Source of the DNA: Nelumbo lutea
Taxonomy: Eukaryota > Streptophyta > Magnoliopsida > Proteales > Nelumbonaceae
Length of the DNA stretch: 64,000 nt
Direction: 5' to 3'
Assembly: GCA_022828595.1 (NCBI GenBank)
Contig: JAKGHH010000004.1
Coordinates: 84,782,270 to 84,846,269 of the forward strand
Positions 12,165 to 59,945 of this stretch are shown one piece after another. Each line of letters opens with the position of its first letter. Within the stretch, counting starts at the first letter, position 1. Both the position numbers and the translations under genes were made by a program. Below the pieces are notes generated by a model. That model was given only the letters and a program-made list of their open reading frames with translations. It searched no databases and was not told the origin of the DNA.

Positions 12165-12690
12165 CATGGGCAAAGTCAACAGGAGTGGACTACGAGTCGT
12201 TCCCAAAGCCTAAAGGTTACAATACAGCTTAAGACCTAGTCGCCTCTTCGGCATGGGCAAAATCAATAAGAGTGGACTACAAGTTGCTCCCAAAGCCTAT
12301 GGGCTACAATACTACTTAAGACCCAATCGCCTCTTCATCATGGGCAAAATCAAGAAGAGTGGACTGCAAGTCGCTCCCAAAGCCTACGGGCTACAATACT
12401 GTTTAAGACCCATTCACCTATTCGGCATGGGCAAAGTATAGGAGTGGACTACAAGTCACTCCCAAAGCCTACGGGCTACAATATTACTTAAGACCCAGTC
12501 GCCTATTCGGGATGGGAAAAGTCAACAGGAGTGGATTACGAGTCGCTCCCAAAGCCTAAAGGCTACAATACTGCACAAGACGCAGTCGCCTCGTTGGCAT
12601 GGGCAAAGCCAAGGAGAGTGGACTACAAGTCGTTCCAAAAGCCTAGAAAATTGAATCAACACTTACGAGCTCGTCGAATTACGGGCCAAA
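12165..12690 (+). repeat. 87-bp tandem array in the LTR-element interior
   Basis: The word CATGGG followed by CAAA recurs at about 12165, 12252, 12339, 12426, 12511 (as GATGGG) and 12598. Spacing is 87, 87, 87, 85 and 87 bases. Each unit contains gagtggactac, gtcgctcccaaagcct and gggctacaata. Because 87 is 29 codons, stretches read as a repeated peptide (MGKIxKSGLQVAPKAYGLQY) in 12253-12441. The 85-base unit breaks that frame. No known domain was recognised. Confidence 0.8.
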
Positions 12691-12730
12691 AGGAGAAATC
12701 TACTCCCTTCACCGAGTTACTTTCAGCTTG

Positions 12731-12745
12731 GGAGTGGGGGGAAAA
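12731..12745 (+). promoter_or_regulatory. Polypurine tract of the small LTR element
   Basis: GGAGTGGGGGGAAAA abuts the TG of the 3' LTR. Confidence 0.7.
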
Positions 12746-13823
12746 TGATGAGGGCGGATTTGGCCCTCCAATGACATTATGACACCTGGCACCTCATAAC
12801 AACTAAGTGACACCCGGGACCACTTTGGCAACAACTTGCCTTTGCTAAGTTGATGGTGTCCCACCAGGCGTAGCCTGGCACAGGCGCGACCTGGCATAGG
12901 CGCGGCCCGGCACAGGCGCGACCTGGTGGCCTAGCCCTAGCACGAGCTGGCAACCTGGCACTGGCACGAGCTGGCAGCCAAGCCTAGGCGTGACCTAGCC
13001 CTGGCACGAGCTGGCGGCCTGGCCCAAGCACCAACCTAGCGGCCTGACACAGGCGCCAACCTGACAACCCCGAGGAGCTCACCACCGTACCCCGCATTTT
13101 ACGGGATTGTGACTTCTAGCGGCTATATTAGCTCATCCACTCCACGAGTTTGGCGGAAATGGGCAACCTTACCAGTTGGTGGCTTTATCCCCATCTAACA
13201 TGAAAGCAGGTCCCATCACAACGGGAATCCAGGAACTGTTCCACCTAACCCACAAGGACTCCAGTATATAAAGACCTCACCCCCCAGGGGCGAAAGGAGG
13301 ACGATAACCCTTGCTCTCTAGCTCTCTCATTCTCTAATATCATTCTCAGCTAGCTACTAAGTGTTGACTTAGCCATCGGAGTGACCTCGCCGGGTAAACA
13401 CCCTCGGGTTCTTTGATTCAGTTCTCACATGTCCCTCAGCTCCTGCCGTCTACATGGATGAGCAGATCATCTTCTGCAAGGATGATGGGTCCCTCAGCTC
13501 CCGCCGTCTACAAAGATGAGATGATCATCTCATGCAGGGAGCAGTTGGGTTTCACCACCAAGCAGCTCATCAAGGTAGCTCACTACAAGGCAGTTCGCCA
13601 CTAGGTAACTCACCACCAAGCAGCTCATCAAGGTAGCTTACCACAAGGCAGTTCGCCACCAGGTAGCTCACCACTAAGCAACTCATCAAGGTAGCTCACC
13701 ACAGTGTAGTTCACCACCAGGGAGCTCCACTTCAGCCTCTGAGTCACAGGCCACTTGGGAGCAGACCAAACGATAAGGTACTTAGCCAAAAAAACCGATA
13801 CGTGACGAGAAATGGTTACATCA
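12746..13823 (+). repeat. 3' LTR of the small LTR element
   Basis: About 1078 bp, longer than the left LTR (836 bp). It carries two extra blocks: a GC-rich repeat of ggcgcgacctggc / cacgagctggc words around 12890-13040, and additional copies of a ggtagctcaccacaaggcagttc unit around 13570-13720. The size difference is internal repeat expansion, or loss in the left copy. Confidence 0.75.
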
Positions 13824-14473
13824 GCTGCAAGTACTTTAAATACTTTACATGCTTATAAAGCTAACAATAAATTATTTTATATTAGTTTTGATAATGCCAG
13901 TAATAATGATTCAACAATAAATATTTTAAGATCTTAATTAAAACCATGTTTAAATGGTAATTATTTTATATTAAATGTTTATGTCATTTCTTAAATTTGT
14001 GTATTTAGGATGCTTTAAATGTTACACACAGATGGAATTCTTCCTATGCTATATTAGAAAGTTGTATTTCTCACGAACAAATTCTTAATGATTTTTATAA
14101 TGTAAAAAATGCATAGTGATATTATATTTGAGGAAGATTGGAAAATAACAAATTGTATAATAGATTTTTTAAAACATTTTTATAATGCAACTAATGAATT
14201 ATCGGGTATTTATTATCCAACTAGTTATATTTTAGCTCATCAATTAATGATGATTATTGATTGTTTTGCAAAATATAGAAAGAATCTACAATTTAAAAGT
14301 ATTGTTGAAATAATGGAAAATAAATTTAAAAAATATTGGGAGAACATTTATACTCTTTATTGCTTAGATACAATATTAGATCATAGGATTATGAAAAGAT
14401 GGTTTAGATATTTTACTTGAAACATATTGTGAAAATATGAATATTGAAATTGAAAATAAAAATAAGAAATTAA

Positions 14474-15200
14474 GGGCCTGTTCGTTTGCTTTGATGTCCG
14501 ACCTCTAAAAGTGCAATAATTACATTAAGAGATATATTGGCATTGGTGAACTTTTATTTTCTCTCAGAGAATATTGTTCTGAATTATGAAAAAATGTCAA
14601 ATGTCCAATTTAACCCCATATAAGAGATTTTTTATTTATCTATATAATTCAATAAAAAAACAATATTAAAAATTATTGTAATAAATATTACCTAAGATTA
14701 ATGATTAATTCATTAATTATTAATCACTAATTAATAATTAATTATTTTATGATTAATTAATACTTATTATTAATAATTAATATTTATTGCTAACAATTAA
14801 TTAACTATTATTAATAATAAGTAATAATAATTAATTATTACTTAATTATGAATTACTATTATTAGTTAATGAAATATTATTAATAATTAGTAATTAATTA
14901 GTATTTATTAATTAATGAAACTGTATGGTGATAATTAATATTGTAATTAATTAATTTCTATTAGAATATTACTATAACATATTATAACGAATATTGTAAT
15001 ATTAATCATTAATTTATAATGTTAGTAATATTATATTATTATATTATAATATTAGTATTATGAATATTATATTATTACTATTCATAATTTATAATACTAT
15101 TTAATATAAATAATTGTTTGTTTCATTATAAAATTGTAATTGGTAAATAATATTCTAAATAATTAGTTATAATAATTAATATAAGTAATTATTAATAGCA
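14474..15200. repeat. Extremely AT-rich stretch, possibly an old MITE
   Basis: The start (gggcctgttcgtttgc) resembles the ends of plant hAT-type MITEs. It is followed by about 550 bp made almost entirely of taatta/attaat words with no coding potential. I could not find a matching inverted right end, so element status is a guess. Confidence 0.4.
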
Positions 15201-16378
15201 CTATAAGCCGATAATGAATAATATCTATGCACGGCAGCCCTGATACACTGCCATCTGGTTTGGGCCTGAGCCAGAATCTGGTTGGTCAGGGATGCCCATT
15301 AGGTCCAATTGATTAAAAAATGGTCTTAATTCTATTTTTAAATAACAATTTAATCCACGAAATAAGAATATAATATATTTTCTGCATGTATGTATTGCGT
15401 ATATATGTAACATAATTGGAGTAGGCTCTAGTCAGGTCAAAATTGGGTTGGACTCTGGCACCCCTCTTGACAGAGATTTTGATCTCAAAGCAACCAAGCA
15501 TCCAAGCCCAATCCATATGGAAATATTGGTCTGCGTTCGTCCAGGCGCTCTACTTGGGCCCTCCCAAGTTGAAACCCTAATTTGTGAGTTTGTGTCTTTG
15601 AGTGCCCATCTTCACTGGGTCAGAGCACATAAACCTTATTAAAAATTAGTGGGTTCTGGTTTCTAACGACCTACCTACACAGTCTGGATTCTGGTGGGAA
15701 CTTGGAACCACACGTGCTTCATATCGGGTCGGGTCGGGTCGACCATAGCCTGGCACCCATTGACAGCCTTTCACGCCACTTCATCCGCAGGCCCAAATAA
15801 AGGAGCCCTTGATCCAAAATCCAATTATTGTGGGCCCATTTCATAAGCTCAGATCTGCACGCCTAACGTGAATGCGAAGTCATATGGGCCTAGTCTACCA
15901 AAAACAATTCATATGGGCCCAAAACTGTTGCCGGTCTTTCTTCAACCCGTATTACTCTATTGTCTACTACCAGGCCGAACTCGGAGCCTCTAGGGTTCTC
16001 GCGTCTCGCATCTGAATATTTCAGTGTCAGCTGAAGTTGGCAAGAAGCAGTCATAGAAATAGACAAATAGAATTAATTTAAACAAAAACAAAATAATATA
16101 TATACCCAAGTTCTTGAATTTTATTTCTCAATTATCGGTCTATTTTGTAGCTTCCTTCCCAAGCATTTGGCTATTTCAGTTTCAGCGCTCGAGTTAAGGG
16201 TGTCGACGGTTCATTCAACCGCCGAGAAATCCATTGAAGTCTAGAGGTTTTTGAGGTTTATATCGTTCGCTGAATCTCCTTCTTCGTTTGATAGTTAGGG
16301 CTTCTTCTTCTGCTTTTGATATTTTAAGCTCATCTGGGTTCTTCTCCATTCCATAGATTTTATCTGCTTTAAATTTTA
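15201..16378 (+). promoter_or_regulatory. 5' flank and leader region of MIRO
   Basis: Intergenic sequence upstream of the MIRO start codon. A short (gggtc)n run lies at 15726-15740. A tctagggttctcgcg word at 15987-16002 is similar to motifs near transcription starts of plant housekeeping genes. No confident TATA box. A 5' UTR intron cannot be excluded. Confidence 0.4.
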
Positions 16379-54362
<37,984 letters not shown>

Positions 54363-55014
54363 GAATTGAGCCTGTGGGCTGCTTGCTTCCGTTGCACAAG
54401 GCTGCTTTGAGGGGTGAGGCTTACTCGTTGAGGCTATTATTTAGCGATTTAATAAAAAAAAAACATATTTTTGATCCATTTTTTTTAGTTAAAAATGGAA
54501 GAAGTGCTTCAACAATTATGAGCTAAAAAAATGAAAAAACAATTAGATATATCAAGTGAATTTTCTTATTATAATAATTTTATTTTTAATGGATTTAATT
54601 TCTTCTTACTGATTTTTTTGCATAGACCAAATTAACTAATTTATTTTCTTTCTTCTAAACTATTAAATGACCACACTTATAAGATGGATGATTCTTCATA
54701 TGTTTCCTTTTCTCCAAATTGGTCATTTGAATTATTTAAGAACCTTTCATTTTTAAACATGAAATGTAAAGTGATTATAATTGTTAGTTGGTTTATTATT
54801 ATTTTATTTAATGCTTAATTGAAGAAACTTATTGCTTATAAATTTTTATTTTATTATTCTAATTTAGCCAAGATGTTGCCCATTTCATCTCTTGTTGTTC
54901 AAGCAATTTAGGTTCCCATCCACGAGAATCAATGACCTTCTTTATGGTTTTTCTGCACACAAGGTCATTGATTCTCCTCCCTTAATGGTGAAGATAAGCA
55001 CCAATTGAATGATA
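54363..55014 (+). other. MIRO 3' UTR region and non-coding DNA
   Basis: The MIRO 3' UTR begins after the TAA at 54360-54362. An AATAAA-like word lies at 54450. The remainder is AT-rich with no gene seen. Confidence 0.5.
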
Positions 55015-55288
55015 AAGGTTCATATCAATGGCAACGGCAATTTTCAATCCGTGCAAGCTGCTATCAATTTTGTTCCGGAAGGGAACTCCCAGTGGATCAT
55101 CATCCATGTTCGGAAAGGAGAGTACAGGTATTTTTTCGACTACCATACTTGATCGATCAAACGGTGATTTTCATAGCTAGGCCGGAAGGGCGTCCATCGT
55201 TTGTTATCAAAGCTCCACCGACAACGTCAAGTCTGCCACTCTCTGGGTGGAGGCCCCCCACTTCATTGCCTCCAGCATCAACTTCAAG
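55015..55288 (+). pseudogene. Pectinesterase remnant
   Basis: Two stretches match plant pectin methylesterase (cell-wall pectin demethylation). 55015-55127 encodes VHINGNGNFQSVQAAINFVP, then EGNSQWIIIHVRKGEYR and a GT donor. 55184-55288 encodes GRASIVCYQSSTDNVKSATL, then WVEAPHFIASSINFK and a GT. In the family the second block normally reads IVW-Q-S; here Trp is Cys. The segment joining them does not connect in frame, and a stop lies before the second block. No downstream exons with the catalytic aspartates were found. Similarity was recognised from memory. Confidence 0.6.
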
Positions 55289-57184
55289 GTTGAAGACCTC
55301 TCTCTCTCTCAGCAGTTTTCTTCCTCTCCCCTCTCTCACCGATCTCTTTCTCCTTTTTCTCTCTCCCGCATGAAACCTACCATTGTTGTTGCTGCTGCTA
55401 TGACAGACGATTTCTTCGTCGGCATGTTGTATCATTGTTTTGGCTCAAGTGGTCACCACCATTACAGCTATAGGAAATCGCCATTGAAATGAGAGAGCAG
55501 TTTAAATTATGTGGGCTTCGTGCAGAAACCAATTGCAGGGATGCCAACAGAGCTGCCCGTCTGTAATCAAGTGGGGACAATAACGGAGTTTACACCACTC
55601 CAATCTAACATCATATATCGAGTTTCTAAAATCGTACAAGCTACGGGCGAATTCACTTTTTTAATAGAAAATCCAAAATTTTCTTTAATGTGTGATGTAC
55701 ACTTGATATGTAATATTTATAATGTTATTTGATGCAAAAACAATTGACTATTAGTGTATGCAAGGACAATATCTGATTGATTCAAACAATACACTAAGTA
55801 TTCAAGTCTACAAATATAGAAAGCGAAGATCTTAGTCATGGTGCCTTCATGGACACGTCTACATAGAGCTCAAAGGGAAATCTCCACGGACAAGCTTTTG
55901 GTTAGGATGAATAACTTGGGTTTGAATTTTGAAATGATATGAAATCAGATCAATGTTAAGAGAACCAGACCGGGCATTGAACCGAAGAAGGGAGAGGTTC
56001 ATGAGTCATAAGTTCGACAAAAGTCGAACCTTGATGACATGACATATACATATATATACTATGGATCATATAAATTTTATATATAATGTATTTTACAATT
56101 TTTAATCTGCTTAAATACGGTGGATAGACGGTAAGTTACTTAATTTTTAAAACAAAGTGACTAAGGTTCAAACCTTTTAATTTACATTTTGGTCTGGCAA
56201 TTTTAACCCCAACCCACTTGGCCCACCCATTTGAATAGTGGGTCAAGATGGGTCAAATGACCCATAAGGTCAGGAAAAAAGGGTCAAGGTCGATTGGGTC
56301 AAGGGTTACAAATTGACTCTCTCTCTCCTTTACCACCCTTCTCTACTCCTCTCGCCCAGAACTTCGATTAAAGCCAATTGCCGCACTAATTTCTCAGATC
56401 TATTCGCCCAGATCATCTTCAATTAAAGCCGATTGCCGCACCGATTTCTCAAATCTATGGAAGGCGGACGTCGCAGCCTCGTTCTCTCTCAAATCTTAAA
56501 GATGGCTACTACACCAACTCCTCAGATCCATGGAAGGTAGATGCCACATCAGGCACCACCCCTCTCTTTGTCTCAGATGTTGAAGTTGGACACCACACCA
56601 CCACCACACCACTCTCAAATCTCCTATTTGAATTAGCAAACACACCGCCACGCTCTCTTCCTCACTCAGATCTCTAGATTGAAGATTCAAATCTTGGAGC
56701 CCAACTTTTGGAATAATACATTGTGTTTCAGCTTGATATTGTCATTGTTTCAAGGTATTATGATAAAAAAAATCAATTATCGAAGTGGAAACAATGTAAA
56801 ATATTCATTTTACATAAAAAAATGATTTTTTTACATTGGCACAATCTAATATGAATTTTCGCAGTTGCTGTTTTTTACAAAATATTTTTTGAAATTTTAT
56901 CATTTTCTTGTTTTTCTAACTTTCTTTTACTTTTTTGCTATAATATATAGATTTTTTATTATTCTATCATTTTATGTATTTTGCAGTTTCTGTTTTCATC
57001 CAAATTTTATATTTTTCCGAGTTTTTTGTCTTTTCCAATTTACTTGTATTTTTTTTGCAATTTCTGATGTTTTTCTTTTGTTGTGTGTGTTTTTGCAATT
57101 TCTGGTTCACAGTCACATCCCACGCTGTATTGGGAATATCTCTCCATGAATATCCCGATGTGCAGCCAAGACAGACTGTGAGGT
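55289..57184. other. No gene recognised
   Basis: AT-rich non-coding DNA with local repeats: ct-rich runs at 55305-55365, a gggtcaa/tgaccc-rich block at 56205-56310, and repeated gccgattgccgca / ctcagatct words at 56365-56690. A strongly T-rich stretch at 56870-57100 gives spurious Phe-rich frames. Confidence 0.4.
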
Positions 57185-57791
57185 GAGTGTGAGCCGTGCT
57201 GTAAGGAGCAGATCCGAACTCTTTAAAAAGTGGATGATTTGTCAGCCACGAAAAATCCTATTATTTCTTTCACCCCACACTGCCGAGAAAACAGCAACGG
57301 GGAGGATACCCCAAGCTACTTTTCCAGCCTTGCTGAGTCCTCCCCTGACAAACAAGCCTCTAGGAAGCCCTTCACATCCGCCGGGAAGCATAAATTAACT
57401 CCAAAAAGCTTCTAGAAGTCTAGTCCAAACCCAGTAAGTGAAGCCACATAGTATTCTCTACACTTCCATTACATTATGTGCATTCCAGATCTGCCCCTTC
57501 TATGCCTCTTCTAGCTAAGTTCCCCTTAGTTAGAATCTTATCCAGCACTACAGATCAAACAAAGCTAACTTCGATGGTACAGGCATGATCCAGATCTTGT
57601 TACTCGGAAAAAAGACCTCTTACAGCCATTCACTGAGGAGGAGCCGAAATTCTCTTACAACCATTTCGTTTTGTCCTCCCTTGTTCCCGGAATCTTGGCA
57701 ACATACAAAATATGCAGCAAGTTGACCAAAGACGACTCCTTCCAGCCATTCAAATTCCTCCTGAACAGAGGGTTCCAGGTAATTTGACCAT

Positions 57792-58497
57792 TTTGCCTAT
57801 CCATATAATCGGCCATTGAAGCTTCCTTATTTACAGCTATCTCGAACAGAGTAGGGAATGGGGTAATTAGGAGGCCATCCCCACACCAGTAATCCTTCCA
57901 AAAAAGTACCCTATGACCACTTCCCACTTCATATTTTATGCCTTTCAAGAACTGAGGCCGAAATTTTCGGATAACCTTCCAAACTGAACATCCATAGGGG
58001 GATCTTACCTCCTCTGCCCCCCGCTCCCAGCTACTAGAACCATAATCTTCTCCACAAACTGTCAGTGCGGTCGTTGAATATACATAGCCATTTCCTACCA
58101 AGGCTGAGTTGACATCTTTCACTGATCCTATGCCTAAACCTCCCTTTGCCTATCCATATAATCGGCCATTGAAGCTTCCTTATTTACAGCTATCTCGAAC
58201 AGAGTAGGGAATAGGGTAATTAGGAGGCCATCCCCACACCAGTAATCCTTCCAAAAAAGTACCCTATGACCACTTCCCACTTCATATTTTATGCCTTTCA
58301 AGAACTGAGGCCGAAATTTTTGGATAACCTTCCAAACTGAACATCCATAGGGGGATCTTACCTCCTCTGCCCCCTGCTCCCAGCTACTAGAACCATAATC
58401 TTCTCCACAAACTGTCAGTGCGGTCGTTGAATATACATAGCCATTTCCTACCAAGGCTGAGTTGACATCTTTCACTGATCCTATGCCTAAACCTCCC
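57792..58497. repeat. 353-bp tandem duplication inside the LINE
   Basis: 57792-58144 is repeated at 58145-58497 with offset 353. By eye only about three differences exist (gaatgggg/gaataggg, ttttcgg/tttttgg, cccccgc/ccccctgc), so the duplication is recent relative to the decay of the LINE. The minus-strand peptides are near identical except Arg/Gln in WE-x-GAEEV. Confidence 0.95.
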
Positions 58498-58551
58498 TTT
58501 GCCCTGGACATGGATGAGGAGATTCCCTTCCAGTTTACCAGGAGACATTTA

Positions 58552-59277
58552 GGCTCTGTTTGGTTTGTGGGATGGGGATGAGAAAAAGAGAATATTCCCT
58601 TTTCCCATATTTGGTTTGAGGGAAAGAGGGGGATGGGGTGAGAAAAGTGTGGGATATTGGTGCGACCCCCGTGGAAAAATGTAAGAAACCACTGTTCATT
58701 CTCTCTTTCAGCAAAACCAGTGATGACGGTACCCTTCCCCGTTCGAACCTAGAAACAGAGCAGTGGCGGCAGCACCCCCTCTCAGCCACTCCCTTCCTCC
58801 CTCTCTCCTCTCTTCGTCTTTTTTTTCTTCTGGGTTTGCAAATACAGATCTGGGTTCACAGACACAGATCTAAGTTCTGCCATGGTAGAACTCAGATCTG
58901 GGTTTGCAGACACAGATCGGAGACACTCCCTTCCTCCCTCTCTCCTCTCTTCTTCTCTTTCTTCTTCTGGGTTCACAGACAGTCGCAGACACAGATCTGG
59001 GTTAGTAGACACAGATCTATGTTCTGCCATGGGTTTGCGGACACAGATCAAAGACACTCCCTTCCTCCCTCTCTTCTCTCTTCTTCTCTTTCTTCTTCTG
59101 GGTTCGTAGATACAGTCGCAGACACAGCGTCTTCTTCTCCCTCACCTTCTCTTCTCTTCTCCTTGAAACAGTGTTTTCTTATTATTTTCTCATGTATAAA
59201 ACAGAACAATGGAATAGTAGATTTTTAAACTTTCCCATCCCATCCCACCTAAATCTTCCCACAAACCAAATGAAGCC
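58552..59277. mobile_element. Tourist/Harbinger-like non-autonomous element, 726 bp
   Basis: Left end GGCTCTGTTTGGTTTGTGGG and right end, reversed, GGCTTCATTTGGTTTGTGGG, flanked by TTA on both sides (58549-58551, 59278-59280). The interior has three or four tandem units of tctgggttcacagacacagat / cactcccttcctccctctct words (58800-59110), giving a Ser-rich spurious frame. It interrupts the LINE at a clean point. Confidence 0.8.
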
Positions 59278-59827
59278 TTAGATTCTTCATTCCGAAGCCT
59301 CCACAGGAAACCTCTCATCTCTTTTTTCCAGCTGCAACCCATTTAGCTGGAATTGAAAATAAAGACAAATAGTAAACAGGGAAGGGAAGATATAACACTC
59401 TTAATTAAAGTGACTTCCCCCCTTTCGACAAGTACTTGGTTTTCAAGAGGCCAGTTTCCTATTAACTTTCTCAATTATGGGTTCCCAAATGGTTTTGGAT
59501 TTACAGCTTTCACCCAAAGGCATACCCAGGTATTTGAAGGGAGTATACCCACTTTGCATCCCCAGTCATCTGCCCAAGATTCCAGGTTACTGGCCTCTTA
59601 ACTTGTGCAATGACCTTAAATATTGGAACGTACATAGCATGCACATTAAAGACAATATTGAATTGTCTGTTTGAAATAGACAAGTCATTTGTTGAAGTGA
59701 AACCCTTCTTTTTTAAAATTTGAAATAAAATCAAGGATAAAGGTGTATTTAAGTCTATTTATAAAACTCAAGGTGTGTTAAGTCAATTTATAAAAACTCA
59801 GGGTATTAGGACTTTGACCCTACATCA

Positions 59828-59945
59828 TCCACAGAGCGTACACAACAGGATAGTCCATCCCCCGAAACCAGGTACAAGTGGAATTTGATCCCAGGTCTCC
59901 CTTACAACCAGCAGGAGTTCTTACCAACCAACCAGTTTGCACATG
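59828..59945 (-). mobile_element. tRNA-derived SINE-like element, copy 2
   Basis: On the minus strand: CTGGTTGGTTGGTAAG (59935-59920, A-box-like), then TCCTGCTGGTTGT, GGGATCAAATTCC (B-box-like, about 59892-59880) and TACCTGGTTTCGGGGGATGG. It aligns in order with the copy at 41107-41240. Confidence 0.6.

Larger units (their letters stand above)
11135..13823 (+). mobile_element. Small non-autonomous LTR retrotransposon (TRIM/LARD type)
   Basis: Two long direct repeats, both starting TGATGAGGGCGG and ending GGTTACATCA, bound an interior of only about 775 bp that has no gag or pol. Directly after the left repeat comes ATTGGCGTCGTCAGTGG, resembling the primer-binding region of plant Ty3-gypsy Tat/Athila-like elements. 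Directly before the right repeat is a purine tract, GGAGTGGGGGGAAAA. These set the orientation as plus. The flanking pentamers are GTTGT (11130-11134) and GCTGC (13824-13828). They agree if the left copy suffered two C-to-T changes, as often happens in methylated DNA. The element splits a hAT transposase gene. Confidence 0.75.
10200..14470 (+). mobile_element. Degenerate hAT-family transposon, split by an LTR element
   Basis: Two blocks of hAT transposase-like coding sequence lie either side of the LTR element at 11135-13823. Left block (about 10660-10920): a remnant with a CQKC zinc-finger-like word and LVEDIKLEKWLRNN. Right block (about 14008-14420): VTHRWNSSYAIL, matching the conserved hAT R-W-N-S-T-Y motif, then an open frame from 14109 with EEDWKITNCIIDFLKHFYNA, SGIYYPTSYI and MENKFKKYW, all typical of plant hAT transposases. 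Stops separate the blocks, so it is dead. A TATAAATAG word at about 10211 could be an old promoter. A hAT-like end (taagggtgtaaatc) occurs near 9803, but no matching right end was found, so outer limits are uncertain. Confidence 0.65.
57185..59560 (-). mobile_element. LINE ORF2 C-terminal part with tandem duplication and a MITE
   Basis: The minus strand from 59560 reads the post-RT block (WKTKYLSKGGKVTLIKS-like, about 59400-59450) and FLWRGF-like coding interrupted by the MITE at 58552-59277. After the MITE comes VNWKGISSSMSRAKGGLGIG, then SALVGNGYVY. 57185-57420 holds a zf-RVT end (FPADVKGFLEACLSGEDSAR). A 353-bp segment is duplicated in tandem. Frame breaks throughout. Confidence 0.75.

Noticed and set aside
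12165..12690. CRISPR-like array from the regular 87-bp spacing
   Set aside because: Whole units are similar, without unique spacers. It is a tandem repeat inside a plant LTR element.
55005..55373. 122-codon plus frame across the pectinesterase remnant
   Set aside because: It is in a different frame from the recognisable pectinesterase peptides and runs through the intron-like gap; a shadow frame.
56865..57186. Phe-rich open frames
   Set aside because: Produced by a T-rich stretch; composition explains them.
58087..58775. Apparent second gene copy from the two near-identical minus frames at 57655-58122 and 58134-58511
   Set aside because: They are the two halves of a 353-bp tandem duplication of LINE sequence, not separate genes.
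58638..59228. 196-codon Ser/Phe-rich plus frame
   Set aside because: It reads through the tandem interior of a Harbinger-like element; low complexity, no domain.
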